Below the pieces are notes generated by a model, which ran no database searches, had not been told where the DNA came from, and was given only the letters and a program-made list of their open reading frames with translations. Of a DNA stretch of 50,769 bases, positions 27,293 to 35,696 are shown in pieces. Each line of letters starts with the position of its first letter. Position 1 is the stretch's first letter. The stretch is taken from assembly GCA_022649305.1 (NCBI GenBank), contig JALCNW010000029.1:1-50769 (forward strand), given 5' to 3'. A program made the translations under genes and the position numbers. Origin of the DNA: Enterobacter sp. Lineage in GTDB: Bacteria; Pseudomonadota; Gammaproteobacteria; Enterobacterales; Enterobacteriaceae.

Positions 27293-27378
27293 TCTTCAAA
27301 TGACCAGTGATATTCGCGCAGATTTAAAACCATCACGGTAACAGATTCTCCGGCCACCATCCGAATCTCTTTATCCAT
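27289..27378 (-). CDS. Small coupled ORF (29 aa)
   Basis: The ORF starts ATG at 27378, directly after the TAG of the MFS gene, and its TGA overlaps the kinase ATG (ATGA). The peptide begins MDKEIRMVAGES and ends REYHWSFEE. The exact abutment on both sides suggests a coupled small gene or leader ensuring ribosome delivery to the kinase. GGGA lies about four bases before the ATG. No known family. Confidence 0.42.
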   Translation of the reverse strand: MDKEIRMVAGESVTVMVLNLREYHWSFEE

Positions 27379-28572
27379 CTATCCCAACTTGCGGTAAAAA
27401 GACGCTTTCAGGCCAGCAGTCGCTGCCAAAAGTAAGGCCACAGTCGCAACCCCACAGGCCAGCCAGAGTGTATCAGTCAGGGCCAACCTATCTACGATAT
27501 AACCCCCGCTCCATGATCCCAGCGCAATCCCCGTATTGAATACTCCAACATAAAGCGCAGCGGCGATCTCCACGGCGCGAGGTGCGGCTTTCATCATCCA
27601 GGTCATCAGTCCGACCGAAAGCCCACCGTAAGCCAGCCCCCAGAAGATGAGAACACTACCACCACCTGCGATCGATTGCCCGGCAGTCATGAACAGCAAC
27701 GGTGTTAACACAAGCCCTGTCGCAATCGCAATCAGGGTGAATGTTGTATAGCGGGCTGCGGTGATACACGCCAGAAAGTTACCTGCGATGCCGGCGGCAC
27801 CGTAGGCGAACAAGATGGCACCTATCCACTGCGTATCAAATCCTGATACGGAGATCAGTAGCGGGCGCACAAAGGTAAAGGCCACGAAATGGCTCGTGAC
27901 GAGTAATAACGTCAGAAACAGGCCCGCTTGTATTTTGCAGTTGCCAAGTTGGGCAATGAAATGGCTGATGTTAGCCGAGCCCGTTACGGGCAACGACGGA
28001 ATAACCGCAAGGTGGAATATCAGCACCAGCGCGCTGAAAATTGCCATGATTCCAAATGCCCAGCGCCAGCCGATGACATCGCCAATAAACGCCCCCAGTG
28101 GCACGCCCAATACCGATGCAGCAGCAACGCCGCCAAAGATAATGGAGGTGGCCAGGCCAATAGCATTCTCCGGAACCAGACGTGACGCAAGACCGCCCGC
28201 GATTGCCCATATTCCCCCCATGCAGAAACCAATCAGAATCCGGGCGGCGAGCATTAAGATCAGATTTGGTGCCAGCGCGGAGGCAAGATTTGCTATAACC
28301 AGCAACGCCAGCAGGCCACACAGTATCCATCGGCGATCTATTCCACCCGATGCAATGACGACGAATGGCGCGAATAAAGCGACCAGCAATGCTGGCAGGG
28401 AAATCATCAGACCCGCACTTCCGGTGGTGATGTTCAGTGTTCCGGCTATGGATGTCAGTAAGCCCACCGGGAGCATTTCTGTGGTGACAACAGAGAAAGT
28501 CGCCAGCCCGACAGCAATAACGGCGGTCCAGGCGTTGCGAACAGGTTTTATGGTAGAAAGTGTATTCATCAT
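27379..28572 (-). CDS. MFS efflux transporter, DHA1 family (SotB/AraJ-like)
   Basis: 397 residues with 12 predicted helices. The N-terminal FSVVTTEMLPVGLLTSIAGTLNIT and motif RILIGFCMGGIWAIAGGLASRLVP are typical of the DHA1 sugar/drug efflux subgroup. Predicted proton-driven inner-membrane exporter; substrate unknown. It overlaps the stop of the upstream MFS gene by ATGA. The next ATG (28569) has better spacing from GGAG and could be the real start. It precedes a small ORF and a kinase-like gene. Likely under the divergent TetR regulator. Confidence 0.88.
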   Translation of the reverse strand: MMNTLSTIKPVRNAWTAVIAVGLATFSVVTTEMLPVGLLTSIAGTLNITTGSAGLMISLPALLVALFAPFVVIASGGIDRRWILCGLLALLVIANLASALAPNLILMLAARILIGFCMGGIWAIAGGLASRLVPENAIGLATSIIFGGVAAASVLGVPLGAFIGDVIGWRWAFGIMAIFSALVLIFHLAVIPSLPVTGSANISHFIAQLGNCKIQAGLFLTLLLVTSHFVAFTFVRPLLISVSGFDTQWIGAILFAYGAAGIAGNFLACITAARYTTFTLIAIATGLVLTPLLFMTAGQSIAGGGSVLIFWGLAYGGLSVGLMTWMMKAAPRAVEIAAALYVGVFNTGIALGSWSGGYIVDRLALTDTLWLACGVATVALLLAATAGLKASFYRKLG

Positions 28573-29766
28573 TCAGCTCCTGGAGAATGCAAATTATCCT
28601 GCTTATGCAGGGTTAAATGACTCAAAAGTGCCATGATCAGCACCAGGACTCCGGCACATAAAGCGACGTAGAATCCAACCTGTGCTCCACTGCTATCAAC
28701 AACCTGACCAGCAATTGCGGCACCCAGCGCAACCCCCACATTCAGCCCGGCCAGCAGCCAGGTCATGCCCTCTGTTAACTGGTTTTCAGAAACCTGACGT
28801 TCAATGAGCGACATGGCCACAATCATAGTTGGGGCAAAAAAGAGGCCCGCTACCAGGACAGCTGCCGCCAGCGCGGTAAGATTGGTGACCAATATGAGCG
28901 GGACAGTGGTTGTGGCCGTTGCCAGCCCGCCCAACCACAACAGCCGATGGAGCGGAGTTTTCAGTTTAAGTGAGCCATAGAGTAATCCGGACAGACACGA
29001 GCCAACGGCATACGCTGATAATACCAGGCTGGCAGCGGCCGGCTGCCCCAGTTGTCCGGCGTAGGCGACACTCACGATATCAACCGTGCCGACAATGACG
29101 CCCATCGCCACCATCAGCAGCGCCAACAACCTTACGCTTGCCATACGAATGACTGAACCAGAGCCATTTTTGTAGCAGGAGAACGCCATAATCGGAGGTT
29201 CCGTGCCGCGCTGCATCACCAGTGCAAACACGCCTAAAAACAGCAAAAGTGCCGTAAGCAGCAGACCTGCCTGGGGAAACAAGGCGATGGAAAGGCCAAT
29301 CGAGAGGGGCGGGCCAACAATAAACGTCAGTTCATCGAGCACCGTTTCAAGCGAATAGGCTGTTTGCAACCGCGACTGGCCCCGGTAAAGCGCCGTCCAG
29401 CGTGCCCGTACCATGGCAGACATACTTGGCATAAATCCCGCCAGGAATGCGCCAAAAAACAGGGCCCAGTTGGCAACATTCCAAATGGAGCTGGCGATGA
29501 GGATGAGAAAGCCGGTGATACTGATAGCCGTAGCAGCAGGCAAAACCTGTCGCTGCCCATAAATGTCCACATAACGGGAGATCCGCGGTGACAGCAGAGC
29601 GTAGGTCAGAACAAAGGTCGCGGAAATTGCTCCGGCCAGCGCATAGCCACCGCATTGCTGCGAAAATAGAGTGATCATCCCGATGCCTGCCATCCGCAAG
29701 CAGACCAGCAACAGCAAAATGTCCCGTGCCAGGGACAGAAAAAAGATCTCGATACAGATTAGCCAT
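28569..29766 (-). pseudogene. MFS transporter gene with disrupted reading frame
   Basis: The N-terminus MANLYRDLFSVPGTGHFAVAGLL (ATG 29766, GGAG six bases upstream) is in one frame. The rest, RMAGIGMITLFSQQCGGYALAGA onward (about 370 residues, MFS helices 1-12), is in another. The shift falls near 29690-29705. Related MFS proteins, as I recall them, have a few extra residues (ARMPLxM) here, so a short out-of-frame deletion, perhaps between GCG repeats, is likely. A TTG at 29717 could restart translation in the second frame, but it would lose the start of helix 1. I call it a probable pseudogene; a partly functional product is possible. Confidence 0.72.
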
Positions 29767-29827
29767 CACAATCTCCGGTAGCATTCGCTTGCCACAACCA
29801 CGTGATACAGCGAAAATACATACAACA

Positions 29828-29862
29828 CGTATGAATACACACCCTATATTCATACGGGGTGT
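29828..29862. promoter_or_regulatory. Nested inverted repeats, candidate TetR operator
   Basis: CGTATGAATA (29828-29837) and TATTCATACG (29847-29856) are perfect 10-bp arms. ACACCC (29839-29844) and GGGTGT (29857-29862) form a second, overlapping dyad. They sit in the 135-bp gap between the MFS operon and the divergent tetR gene. Confidence 0.65.
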
Positions 29863-29901
29863 TTGTAAATAATCATTCATGTCGTATGTAAGGAGAAAAT
29901 G

Positions 29902-30489
29902 ATGGTCCGCCGAACCCGCGCTGAGATGGAAGAGACAAGAGCTACGTTGTTAGCCACTGCCCGTAAGGTTTTTTGCGAATATGGCTACGCTGAAACCTCG
30001 ATGGATGACCTGACTGCGCAGGCAGGGCTGACCCGTGGCGCGCTTTATCATCATTTTGGTGACAAAAAAGGATTGCTGGTGGCCGTTGTGGAGCAGATCG
30101 ATGATGAGATGGATCAACGCCTGCAGGCGATTTCCACTCATGCAGCGGATCCGTGGGAGGGCTTTTGTAACCGCTGTCGGGCTTACCTTGAGATGGCGCT
30201 TGAACCTGAATTTCAGCGCATTGTGTTGCGTGATGCCAAAGCGGTATTGGGCGGTTCGTCACCTGAATCACAACGTCATTGCGTGGAATCCAAGCGCTGC
30301 CTAATTCGCAATCTAATTCAGCAAGGTGTCGTTGATGACGTTGATCCAGAGGGATTGGCTTCGCTGATTTACGGTAGCCTGGCAGAAGCGGCGTTCTGGA
30401 TTGCCGACGGTGAAGAAAGCGAGGCGCGTCTGACGAAAGCCATTACCGCGCTGAACCTGCTGCTTCGCGGACTTCGACGTACTGGCTGA
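29902..30489 (+). CDS. TetR-family repressor (AcrR-like)
   Basis: 195 residues. N-terminal helix-turn-helix MDDLTAQAGLTRGALYHHFGDKKGLL is canonical, with a helical ligand-binding domain behind. Probably represses the divergent MFS/kinase operon and itself through the dyad at 29828-29862. The ATG at 29902 has AGGAG six bases upstream and is preferred over the ATG three bases before. The adjacent transporter gene is frame-disrupted, so the regulator may now mainly control the second transporter. Confidence 0.9.
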   Translation: MVRRTRAEMEETRATLLATARKVFCEYGYAETSMDDLTAQAGLTRGALYHHFGDKKGLLVAVVEQIDDEMDQRLQAISTHAADPWEGFCNRCRAYLEMALEPEFQRIVLRDAKAVLGGSSPESQRHCVESKRCLIRNLIQQGVVDDVDPEGLASLIYGSLAEAAFWIADGEESEARLTKAITALNLLLRGLRRTG

Positions 30490-30567
30490 TGCGCATGTCG
30501 ACACTCGTTGGTAGCGGGTGTCGGCTAAACGTAGCGAAGGTGGGATGGGTATCTGGATGGGCAATCC

Positions 30568-31296
30568 TTAACGCTCAGGCCATGTAAGGCCGCCTTTGTT
30601 CATAAGCTTCCCTGGTTTAATCGCAATGGCCTCTTTATAGGTCGTCATTTCTGCGGTTTGCTCAATGTACTCTTTAAAATGGGGCGTCAGTCGATGAGCC
30701 TGATAAGCCTCTTCGCTGGCGTAGACTTCATAAAAATACCAGCGGTTAGGATTCGCTTTATCGATAGCGGCATACATGGCCAGAACCCCCTCCTCCAGCT
30801 TAATGGACTGTGCCATTTCGGGTAAAACGACACGACGAAAAGCCGACGTGAACTCTGGTTTTACCTCAACGATGACAAAGTTATTTATCGTGTTATTGTT
30901 TTGCACAATTTTTTTATCTGCCAGAAATTGCGGCACGACATCAAATTTACGCTTTTGACTCGACTCCAGAATATCCACTGAATGACGCAAAAAATCTTTA
31001 TAGCTCGCTGAGTTCAGGTGTTTTTCGTAAGCATCACTGTCAGCATAAATTTCAAAAACATAAGCAACTGATGGGTTTGTTTCCTTGTTGGCGGAATACA
31101 TCGCCAGGGTTCCAGGTTCGCTGGTTACCGAAGCGGTAATATTTTTTTCAGCCAGGTTGTTATATGCGTTATTTTTATCTTGCTTGATGACGAGTTCAAA
31201 AATATTGAACACGGGCGGCACAGAGACTTTCTGCTCCTGCGCAACAGCAGAACAGCTCAGCGCCAATAAAAGTGATAAGGAAACCCCGGTTTTCAT
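30568..31296 (-). CDS. Secreted protein with two ABM-type monooxygenase domains
   Basis: 242 residues. Signal peptide MKTGVSLSLLLALSCSAVAQ, then two repeated dimeric alpha/beta-barrel (antibiotic biosynthesis monooxygenase-like) domains. Repeat 1 has GTLAMYSANKETNPSVAYVFEIYADSDAYEKHLNS; repeat 2 has GVLAMYAAIDKANPNRWYFYEVYASEEAYQAH. Such domains occur in quinol monooxygenases (YgiN) that need no cofactor. Periplasmic location makes a role in extracytoplasmic quinone or aldehyde chemistry plausible but unproven. It lies just downstream of, and in the same direction as, the aldo-keto reductase cassette, 87 bases away. Confidence 0.8.
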   Translation of the reverse strand: MKTGVSLSLLLALSCSAVAQEQKVSVPPVFNIFELVIKQDKNNAYNNLAEKNITASVTSEPGTLAMYSANKETNPSVAYVFEIYADSDAYEKHLNSASYKDFLRHSVDILESSQKRKFDVVPQFLADKKIVQNNNTINNFVIVEVKPEFTSAFRRVVLPEMAQSIKLEEGVLAMYAAIDKANPNRWYFYEVYASEEAYQAHRLTPHFKEYIEQTAEMTTYKEAIAIKPGKLMNKGGLTWPER

Positions 31297-31383
31297 AAAT
31301 GACCTCTCTTTTACGGCGGCATTAATTTTGCGTCACTATTTCTGATAAGGCGCGTTAACCACACCATCATCTCAACCAATTTG

Positions 31384-32412
31384 CTATTTGATTCGCAAAG
31401 GTGAAAGTCGTGGTGCTTGTTCAGGGAGCGGCGGTACGATGCCATCAACGACATGAGGAACGTACGGTGCTTCCAGCCGTGCCATTTCTTCTGCCGATAA
31501 TGTCAGGTTAAGTGCTTCCACTGCGGTTAAAAGGTGCTCCGCTTTTGTGGCACCGACGATAGGCGCGGTAATGACAGATTTAGACAGCAGCCATGCCAGC
31601 GCAACATGCGCACGAGGGACGCCTCGCCCGTCGGCAATCTGTGCCACAACCTCAACCACCTTCTGGTCCTGTTGCGCGGCGTTTTCATACATTTTCAGCG
31701 CAAAGGCATCGTTCTGCATTCGGGGGGTGGTTTTATTCCAGTCGCGTGTCAGCCTGCCGCGTGCCATCGGGCTCCAGGGAATAACACCCACGCCCTGATC
31801 CTCACACAGCGGCAGCATTTCCCGCTCTTCTTCCCGATACAGTAAATTATATTGCGGTTGCATCGAGACAAAGCGAGTCCAGCCGTTACGCTCGGCGGCA
31901 TGCTGCATCTTAGCAAAACGCCAGGCTTCCATAGAGGATGCACCGATATAGCGAACTTTCCCGGCTTTCACCAAGTCATGAAGTGCTTCCATGGTCTCTT
32001 CGACAGGTGTGCCGTGATCAAAACGGTGAATCTGATACAGATCCACATAATCCATACCTAACCGGGTCAGGCTGTCGTCGATGGACTGAAACAGCGATTT
32101 TCGCGACAGAAAACCGGTATTTGGCGAGTTACGCCATGGGAAAAATGCCTTGGTAGCGACGACGATTTCGTCCCGATACGCCATATCGCGCAGCGCCCGA
32201 CCAACAATTTCTTCAGAGCTTCCGCCTGAATAAATATTAGCCGTATCAAAAAAATTAATACCGGCCTCAAGTGCCTGTCGAATTAACGGTCGTGACGCAT
32301 TTTCATCAAGCGACCACGGCTGAGGAAGGCGTTCTGGCTCGCCGTAACTCATGCATCCCAGACACAGTCGTGAAACTTTCAGACCACTTCGCCCCAGGTT
32401 TACATACTGCAT
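31384..32412 (-). CDS. Aldo-keto reductase (YajO-like)
   Basis: 342 residues, TIM-barrel NADPH-dependent aldo-keto reductase. The catalytic tetrad regions are visible: GINFFDTANIYSGGSSEE (Asp, Tyr), VVATKAFF (Lys), LYQIHRFD (His). The cofactor end IVGATKAEHL is present. Very similar in recalled sequence to E. coli YajO, but with a longer C-terminus and different substrate loop, so it is a paralogue. Reduces aldehydes or ketones. It is the third gene behind the flavodoxin-fold reductase and YciI-like genes. Confidence 0.9.
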   Translation of the reverse strand: MQYVNLGRSGLKVSRLCLGCMSYGEPERLPQPWSLDENASRPLIRQALEAGINFFDTANIYSGGSSEEIVGRALRDMAYRDEIVVATKAFFPWRNSPNTGFLSRKSLFQSIDDSLTRLGMDYVDLYQIHRFDHGTPVEETMEALHDLVKAGKVRYIGASSMEAWRFAKMQHAAERNGWTRFVSMQPQYNLLYREEEREMLPLCEDQGVGVIPWSPMARGRLTRDWNKTTPRMQNDAFALKMYENAAQQDQKVVEVVAQIADGRGVPRAHVALAWLLSKSVITAPIVGATKAEHLLTAVEALNLTLSAEEMARLEAPYVPHVVDGIVPPLPEQAPRLSPLRIK

Positions 32413-32456
32413 AATTATCTCCTAACCCCGTTTTCAAATGGAAATTGCCACGTCTT

Positions 32457-32735
32457 TTAGTGCCAGCTTCCTACCATTTTCGGGATAAATTCTCGAATCT
32501 CATAGTCAGCGAGATTGGGGTAATATGCGTCTTCACTCAGAATAGTTTCCAGCTCTTCCCGGCTTACGGTCTGAGCAATAATCACCCCTGCTCTTTCGCG
32601 ATCCGAATAAGGGCCGATGAGCACAAACTTGCCTGCCTCAAAATACTGCTGAAACCAGCTGACATGGCGCATGATAAGCGCTTCATGCTGATCAGGGGAA
32701 ATGTCGTCATTGACTGCTATATTGATCAGATACAA
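32457..32735 (-). CDS. YciI-like protein
   Basis: 92 residues with the YCII fold pattern: MYLINIAV, RHVSWFQQYFEAGKFVLIGPYSD (His and Asp of the putative active site) and EDAYYPNLADYEIREFIP. Small dimeric ferredoxin-like proteins of this type may act as hydrolases or dehydrochlorinases; the function here is unknown. It lies 16 bases after the reductase gene and 44 before the aldo-keto reductase, clearly in one operon. Confidence 0.85.
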   Translation of the reverse strand: MYLINIAVNDDISPDQHEALIMRHVSWFQQYFEAGKFVLIGPYSDRERAGVIIAQTVSREELETILSEDAYYPNLADYEIREFIPKMVGSWH

Positions 32736-32751
32736 TTTTTTGTCCTCTCTT

Positions 32752-33327
32752 TCAGACAGCCATTTTTAAAGCAGGCGCAGTTTCTTTAATCGTGGCAATC
32801 AATCGCACGGCGTGATCTTTCGCCATCGCTTTCTGTTCCCGGATTTTGGCCTCATCACGCCCGGCATAGCTCATCCCAAAGGTATAAATCGGGTCCTGTA
32901 AATCCAGATTGCACAACAACGCTGTCGTTTCAAACGGTGTCATGTATTGCTGAATGTTGTGACCGAACAAACCTTCAGTGGAATACAGGGCCTCTGGTGC
33001 TCCGGCGGTAAAGGAAATAATCAGTTTTTTGCCACCCAGTTTTGCGGTGGAGCCATGGGCAAAACCGTGAACAAACACCTGGTCAATCCATAACTTCATT
33101 AACCCCGGCACGGAATACCAGGAAAAAGGAAACTGCCAGACAATCACATCGGCGTTGAGTAAGGCTTCCTGCTCCTGTGTCACGTTGATGTGGTAGTCAG
33201 GATACAGAGCATCAAGAAAGCGAATCTCGGCCTCGGGCAGCGCTTTTGCTACTTCACCCAGGATAGTAGCGTTGCCAATGGACTCATTAAGATTCGGATG
33301 ACCTGAAATAATCAGTACATTTTGCAT
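32752..33327 (-). CDS. Flavodoxin-fold NAD(P)H oxidoreductase (KefF/MdaB/YwrO-like)
   Basis: 191 residues. Opens MQNVLIISGHPNLNES, the FMN/FAD phosphate loop of NQO-type reductases. The active-site signature FPFSWYSVPGLMKLWIDQVF and the loop FTAGAPEALYS follow. Predicted two-electron quinone or nitro-compound reductase. It is the first gene of the cassette and is divergent from a LysR gene that likely activates it in response to an electrophile. Confidence 0.9.
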   Translation of the reverse strand: MQNVLIISGHPNLNESIGNATILGEVAKALPEAEIRFLDALYPDYHINVTQEQEALLNADVIVWQFPFSWYSVPGLMKLWIDQVFVHGFAHGSTAKLGGKKLIISFTAGAPEALYSTEGLFGHNIQQYMTPFETTALLCNLDLQDPIYTFGMSYAGRDEAKIREQKAMAKDHAVRLIATIKETAPALKMAV

Positions 33328-33401
33328 TTTTGGCTTCCTGAACAGTGGTTTGTTTAACTGGAAATGAGTATAAACACACCTGATTCTGTTTTTTAGAGCA
33401 G

Positions 33402-33431
33402 CAATAGCTCATACACTCTTAGCCAATAGCT
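33402..33431. promoter_or_regulatory. CAATAGCT direct repeats, candidate regulator site
   Basis: CAATAGCT occurs at 33402-33409 and 33424-33431, exactly 22 bp (two helical turns) apart, in the gap between the reductase operon and the divergent LysR gene. GAGC/GCTC arms flank the first copy. Confidence 0.4.
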
Positions 33432-33466
33432 AATAATATACTTAATTTTCTCTTCCGGATGACGCC

Positions 33467-34366
33467 ATGAACAATGTCATTTACAACCAAATCCGTATTT
33501 TCCAGAGCATCGCCCATGAAGGCAGCATTACTGCTGCGGCCAGGAAACTTGAGATAACCCCCCCTTCTGTGAGCAAAGCGTTAAAACTGCTTGAGCGACA
33601 TATTGGCCATCCGCTTTTTGTGCGCACCACGCGGCGCATTGAGCTGACTGATGCCGGGGAACAGTTGTTGCAACAGACGTCGCGAGCTGTTCAGTCACTG
33701 GAAAGTGCGGTGGAAAGCATCAAAGACCTGAATCAGGAACCTTCCGGCCTTGTTAGAATTACGCTTTCACGCTTTGCTTACCTGCTTATTTTGAAACCTT
33801 GTATGGCGGAGTTTTGCCAGAGCTATCCGGGGGTCCAGCTTGAGATATCTGTTTATGACGGAACGGTGAACATGATTGATGAACGCTTTGATTTGGGCAT
33901 ACGTTTTGGCGATATCCTCGAAGAGAGCGTAGTGGCGCGCCAGTTGATGAAACCGTTTCGTGAGGGTTTGTATGCTTCTGCGGCCTATCTCGCACAATAC
34001 GGTACGCCAGAACTGCCGACGGACTTGCATCAGCATCAACTCATCGGCTATCGCTTTATCACCAATAACCGCATCCTCCCCCTAATACTGGAAGATAAAG
34101 GTGAGCAATTAACCGTTGAGATGCCAGGGCAGATCATCAGCAATGATATTGATGTCACGGCAGATGGAATACGCAGCGGTCTGGGTATTGGCAGATTATT
34201 CGAACCGGTGTATGAATTACAGCCTGATAAAGAGCAATTTATCCCTTTGATGATCCATTACTGGAAAACCTATCCAGCGGTTTATCTTTACTACTTAAAA
34301 AACACCGGTAAAGCAAAGCGAGTCAAAGCACTGATTGATTTTTTAATCATGAAAACCACAAAATAG
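33467..34366 (+). CDS. LysR-family transcriptional regulator
   Basis: 299 residues. Winged helix-turn-helix at the N-terminus (IRIFQSIAHEGSITAAARKLEITPPSVSKALKLLE), then the two-lobed effector domain (FDLGIRFGDILEESVVARQL). CrgA/DsdC-like subgroup. Divergent from the quinone-reductase/YciI/aldo-keto reductase operon, which it probably regulates. ATG 33467 follows a CGGATGACGCC leader with only a weak ribosome site. Confidence 0.9.
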   Translation: MNNVIYNQIRIFQSIAHEGSITAAARKLEITPPSVSKALKLLERHIGHPLFVRTTRRIELTDAGEQLLQQTSRAVQSLESAVESIKDLNQEPSGLVRITLSRFAYLLILKPCMAEFCQSYPGVQLEISVYDGTVNMIDERFDLGIRFGDILEESVVARQLMKPFREGLYASAAYLAQYGTPELPTDLHQHQLIGYRFITNNRILPLILEDKGEQLTVEMPGQIISNDIDVTADGIRSGLGIGRLFEPVYELQPDKEQFIPLMIHYWKTYPAVYLYYLKNTGKAKRVKALIDFLIMKTTK

Positions 34367-34448
34367 CTAACGATATAATCTGTTATACGCCCGCTTCTGT
34401 TAGTTTGAAGCGTGAAACAGTGTCATCAGACTGCTTTGAGCGGTGAGT

Positions 34449-34766
34449 TCAACTGGCTACTGACTTTTCGGGTAGATCGATAATAACCAATGTACCAAAG
34501 CTGCCGGTTTCCACAGCATGAGGAATGCCAGCTATGGCCACATAAAGCTGACCAGCCGTGACAGAAATTTTTTTACCCTTTACGTTCAGCTCTAAACGTC
34601 CGTCAATGACCAGTAAACACTCATCATACTCGTGTACCTCTTCAGTTACTGAGCGTCCATCCATACGTAAAACTTTGAGGTTTGATGCGCCAATATGACC
34701 TAAGATGGCAGAGTGCCAGGCCTCTGGTAATGCATTTGCTTCGGTTTTAAGATCATAAAGTGACAT
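34449..34766 (-). CDS. Small cupin-domain protein
   Basis: 105 residues forming one cupin barrel: HEYDECLLVIDGRLELNVKGKKISVTAGQLYVAIAGIPHAVE carries the first-motif His/Glu pattern and the second-motif His. Predicted to bind a metal and a small ligand or serve as a stress/sensor protein. It stands between a LysR gene and the divergent cat gene with no obvious operon partner. Confidence 0.85.
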   Translation of the reverse strand: MSLYDLKTEANALPEAWHSAILGHIGASNLKVLRMDGRSVTEEVHEYDECLLVIDGRLELNVKGKKISVTAGQLYVAIAGIPHAVETGSFGTLVIIDLPEKSVAS

Positions 34767-34912
34767 AAGGTCATTCTCTTTGTTTTACGTTCAATCCTTT
34801 ATGCCATAAAAGTGACTCGTTACTTATAACAAATATTAAGAAACAAATCGAAAAATAAGATATAATATCATCTACACAGCTATTGATATAAATCATAGTC
34901 AAAGGTTAATAA

Positions 34913-35590
34913 ATGAAAAAAACACTTCCGAATTATACCCCTGTTGACTTATCCCGTTGGGCAAGGAAGGAGCATTTTGAAGTCTTTCAGTCATTTGCGC
35001 AAAGTACCATTAACCAAACTGTCCTGCTAGATATTACCATTCTGCTAAAACATATAAAGGAATCAGGCTGGAAGTTTTACCCTACTCTCATTTTCTTGCT
35101 TTCTAAAATCGTAAACACTCATGCGGAATTCCGTATGGCCATAAAAAATAATGAGCTTGTCATATGGGATGACATTCATCCAAGCTATACCATATTCCAT
35201 AACGACACGGAGACTTTTTCATCATTATGGAGTCACTATGATGGCAATATTCATCACTTCCAGAACGTTTATGCAGAAGATGTTACACGTTATGGCAATA
35301 ACCTTTCTTATTGGCCTAAGGAAGAAACACGGGAAAATGTATTTTTCGTATCGGCTATTCCTTGGGTAAGTTTTACCAGTTTTAATATCAACGTGGCTAA
35401 CATGCAGAACTTTTTTGCCCCCATGTTCACTCTTGGAAAATATTACAAAGATAATGAGAAAGTATTGTTGCCTCTCGCCGTTCAGGTACACCATTCCGTG
35501 TGCGATGGTTTCCATGTGGCAAGACTGGTCAATGAGTTACAAGAGATGAGTGATGACATACTGCGCCTTTCAGAGGAATTCAATTCTTGA
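34913..35590 (+). CDS. Type A chloramphenicol acetyltransferase
   Basis: 225 residues, CatA family: transfers acetyl from acetyl-CoA to the 3-hydroxyl of chloramphenicol. The active-site motif [11 protein letters not shown] includes catalytic His194. The conserved segments [43 protein letters not shown] and [13 protein letters not shown] IPWVSFTSF follow CatA1 closely, though many positions differ, so it is a distinct chromosomal variant. The gene is AT-rich compared with its neighbours, pointing to acquisition. TATAAT at 34861 and AAGG nine bases before ATG form the expression signals. No IS, integron or attenuation leader is seen nearby. Confidence 0.92.
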   Translation: MKKTLPNYTPVDLSRWARKEHFEVFQSFAQSTINQTVLLDITILLKHIKESGWKFYPTLIFLLSKIVNTHAEFRMAIKNNELVIWDDIHPSYTIFHNDTETFSSLWSHYDGNIHHFQNVYAEDVTRYGNNLSYWPKEETRENVFFVSAIPWVSFTSFNINVANMQNFFAPMFTLGKYYKDNEKVLLPLAVQVHHSVCDGFHVARLVNELQEMSDDILRLSEEFNS

Positions 35591-35696
35591 CACTTAATGC
35601 ATCAAGAGTCATGAAAACCTCTTTTTTATAGAGCGTGGGCAGCAGACGGAGAAACAAACCTGGCAACAGGAGTTTGCTACCCCTTTAGTTTTTCAT

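Noticed and set aside
27815..28636. 273-codon open frame on the plus strand
   Set aside because: Antisense to the MFS gene. No family resemblance and rich in residues expected from complementing hydrophobic codons.
30499..30523. Hairpin after tetR as a terminator
   Set aside because: Arms CGACACTCG/CGGGTGTCG pair with one G:T, but no T-run follows on either strand.
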